Source: Arcanobacterium_A hippocoleae (GTDB lineage: Bacteria; Actinomycetota; Actinomycetes; Actinomycetales; Actinomycetaceae). From it: a stretch of 64,000 nt of DNA. The notes beneath the pieces are model-generated. The model was not told where the DNA came from. It did no database searches and saw nothing but the letters and a program-made list of their open reading frames with translations. This document shows positions 62,777 to 64,000 of this stretch, one piece after another. The stretch is from positions 186,001 through 250,000 of the forward strand of contig NZ_JAVDUJ010000001.1 in the NCBI RefSeq assembly GCF_031456295.1. Reading direction: 5' to 3'. Position numbers and translations under genes: made by a program. Each line of letters starts with the position of its first letter. Position 1 is the stretch's first letter.

Positions 62777-63544
62777 CTAGTCGCGGAGGTTTCTGCCGGT
62801 GAGGTTTAAGAACGCGTCATCCAAGGTTGGTGTGGTGACGACGCGGGTCACACTTTGGCCGACTGTTGCTTTGAGTTTTTGAGGTGTGCCGAAGGCAATC
62901 AATTTGCCCTGGTCGAGCAGTAAGATTTCATCTGCCAAGCGCTCGGCTTCGGTCATTACGTTCGTGGAGACCACTACGGTGCGGCCTTCTGTCTTAAAGC
63001 GTTCGATGTAATCCCAGATCCGATGGGCTCCCTGCACATCAACACCCAATGTTGGTTCATCGAGCAGTAGAAGTTTCGGATCACTCAGCAATGCTCGTCC
63101 AATTGCTAGGCGGCGTTTCATTCCGCCCGAATATGTACGAACCGGCTCTTTTGCGCGATCGGTGAGTTCGACAAGTTCAAGGATCTTGGAGATTCGTTGA
63201 GCTGCATGTTGAGTTTTGGTGACGTAGAGGGCGGCGTGGAACTGCAAATTCTCAATAGCGGATAACTCTGGGTAGAGCGCGGTATCTTGTGGAACCAAGC
63301 CAACCATGCGGCGCACCTGCTTGGCGTCTTTGATTGGATCCAGCCCGAATACGCGCACTATTCCACTCGTCGGACGATACAGGCCGGTGATTAGATTCAT
63401 TAGGGTGCTCTTCCCGGCACCGTTCGGTCCGAGCAGTGCGTACACCCGCCCAGGATTGAGCTGAATATTGAGACCGTCGATACGGGGTTTCTTCCCGAGA
63501 ACTTTCGTTATGCTTTCGCAAAATACAACATTTTCGTCACTCAT
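62777..63544 (-). CDS. ABC-2 exporter ATPase
   Basis: 255 residues from the ATG preceded by GGAG. Walker A is LLGPNGAGKST, Q-loop LVPQDTALYPELS, signature TYSGGMKRRLAIGRAL, Walker B LLLLDEPTLGVD and a switch-region VVVSTNVMTEAE, where the usual H-loop His is Asn. That Asn is worth noting, since H-loop replacement normally lowers ATPase activity. First gene of the exporter operon, divergent from TetR. Confidence 0.9.
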   Translation of the reverse strand: MSDENVVFCESITKVLGKKPRIDGLNIQLNPGRVYALLGPNGAGKSTLMNLITGLYRPTSGIVRVFGLDPIKDAKQVRRMVGLVPQDTALYPELSAIENLQFHAALYVTKTQHAAQRISKILELVELTDRAKEPVRTYSGGMKRRLAIGRALLSDPKLLLLDEPTLGVDVQGAHRIWDYIERFKTEGRTVVVSTNVMTEAERLADEILLLDQGKLIAFGTPQKLKATVGQSVTRVVTTPTLDDAFLNLTGRNLRD

Positions 63545-63647
63545 CTGTACTCCAATCAAAAAACCCGACACTTGTTGTATAATTTTATTGTTTCAGGAAT
63601 TTTGAACAGATAAAACCAGCAATCAAGCAGTAAATGTTGGGCAGGGG

Positions 63648-64000
63648 ATGATGGCCAGGCCAAGAAAAGATGAAAGTATTCCCTCCGGGGATGCGCGCAT
63701 GGTGACGGCTTTCTGGAAACAGCTCGCGAAAGGCTCTTACAAATCCATTACTGTGGCCTCCATCGTGCGGGAAGCAGGGCTCAACCGAGCGACTTTCTAC
63801 TATTACTTCGATTCAATCGATGACCTTGCTAGGCGTGCAGTCGCGACGTCAATCCCAGTCAACCTTATCGACCTTGTCGAAGGATTTCTGACCGGAGCAC
63901 ATGCCAGCCTGCAACTCGATTCTGCAACTAGGGAATCTATCGCAAGGCTATCGCTGGTGGCTGGCGATGCCAGCGCCAACGTCCTGATAATGCAATTTAA
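63648..64000 (+). CDS. TetR-family regulator (3' truncated by window edge)
   Basis: The ATG at 63648 or 63651 follows CAGGGG. The protein begins MMARPRKDESIPSGDARM; the HTH is SITVASIVREAGLNRATFYYYFDSIDDLARRA, a classic TetR_N domain. The C-terminal ligand domain runs off the window. It is divergent from the ABC exporter with about 100 bp between, containing TATAAT at 63578-63583, and most likely represses that exporter. Confidence 0.88.
   Translation, partial: MMARPRKDESIPSGDARMVTAFWKQLAKGSYKSITVASIVREAGLNRATFYYYFDSIDDLARRAVATSIPVNLIDLVEGFLTGAHASLQLDSATRESIARLSLVAGDASANVLIMQF

Noticed and set aside
1..64000. CRISPR array or additional tRNA/rRNA genes
   Set aside because: No direct-repeat/spacer periodicity and no tRNA or rRNA signature found by eye apart from the tmRNA; the 20-bp array at 30380 has no spacers.

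Overview
The window is bacterial chromosome from an actinobacterium, most likely an Actinomycetaceae-like member of the Actinomycetales. The evidence is the gene content and order: small actinobacterial families (DUF3117, DUF3107), an adnA-adnB recombination helicase-nuclease pair, a mycobacteria-like cdd-deoA and pgm-punA nucleoside salvage set, ftsE-ftsX followed by a coiled-coil M23 hydrolase, smpB and ssrA, and a DtxR/IdeR-type iron box. The host-type DNA is of moderate GC. Genus cannot be fixed from the sequence alone.

Region 1 (1-30175) is ordinary core genome. It holds the end of cdd, then deoA and deoC, converging on pgm-punA (nucleoside catabolism). Next come a LOG-family hydrolase, DUF3117, an O-methyltransferase, mrp, DUF1003, an MgtE_N/CBS protein, pepP, a PHP phosphoesterase and marC. 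A DEAD-box helicase with DUF3107, adnAB, a phosphotransferase, prfB, ftsEX, the M23 hydrolase, smpB and ssrA complete it. Many genes overlap by ATGA.

Region 2 (about 30180-54600) begins right after the tmRNA gene and is clearly richer in GC. It is a composite, decayed accessory island with no intact integrase. It starts with a 20-bp repeat array and the zinc-ribbon stub of a large serine recombinase. A six-gene, tightly overlapping minus-strand operon follows (39194 to 31478). It joins a probable ABC-three-component (ABC-3C) conflict system (effector candidate, small middle component, DUF2326 SMC-like ATPase) to an XRE regulator and a type III restriction-modification pair (Mod, Res). Then comes a phage-type replication block (sigma-like protein, DUF2800, DUF2815, family A DNA polymerase, BRO/KilAC antirepressor, DUF4406, P4-type primase). 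Three of these genes are frameshifted and the primase is cut off. A reversed two-gene cassette (DUF3800 plus a BECR-like nuclease) sits inside the block. Last is a Gabija-type pair with a broken gajA and intact gajB, and an orphan gene with a HEPN-like R-x4-H motif.

Region 3 (about 54600-55840) is a mosaic scar. An AT-rich, Firmicutes-looking segment (strong terminator, consensus promoter with a palindromic operator, HTH regulator) is joined to a truncated SIR2-like defence gene.

Region 4 (55840-64000) returns to host-type DNA. It has two small unknown genes that may be immunity-like, an L-2-hydroxyacid (HicDH/LDH-like) dehydrogenase, and a degraded copy of one of the small genes. A perfect iron box precedes a sortase-anchored surface protein with 16-residue repeats. 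A TetR-ABC-2 export locus runs off the right edge.

The most interesting part is the ssrA-linked defence island. Its ABC-3C/type III RM super-operon and the DUF3800-BECR cassette are the best candidates for little-described systems.
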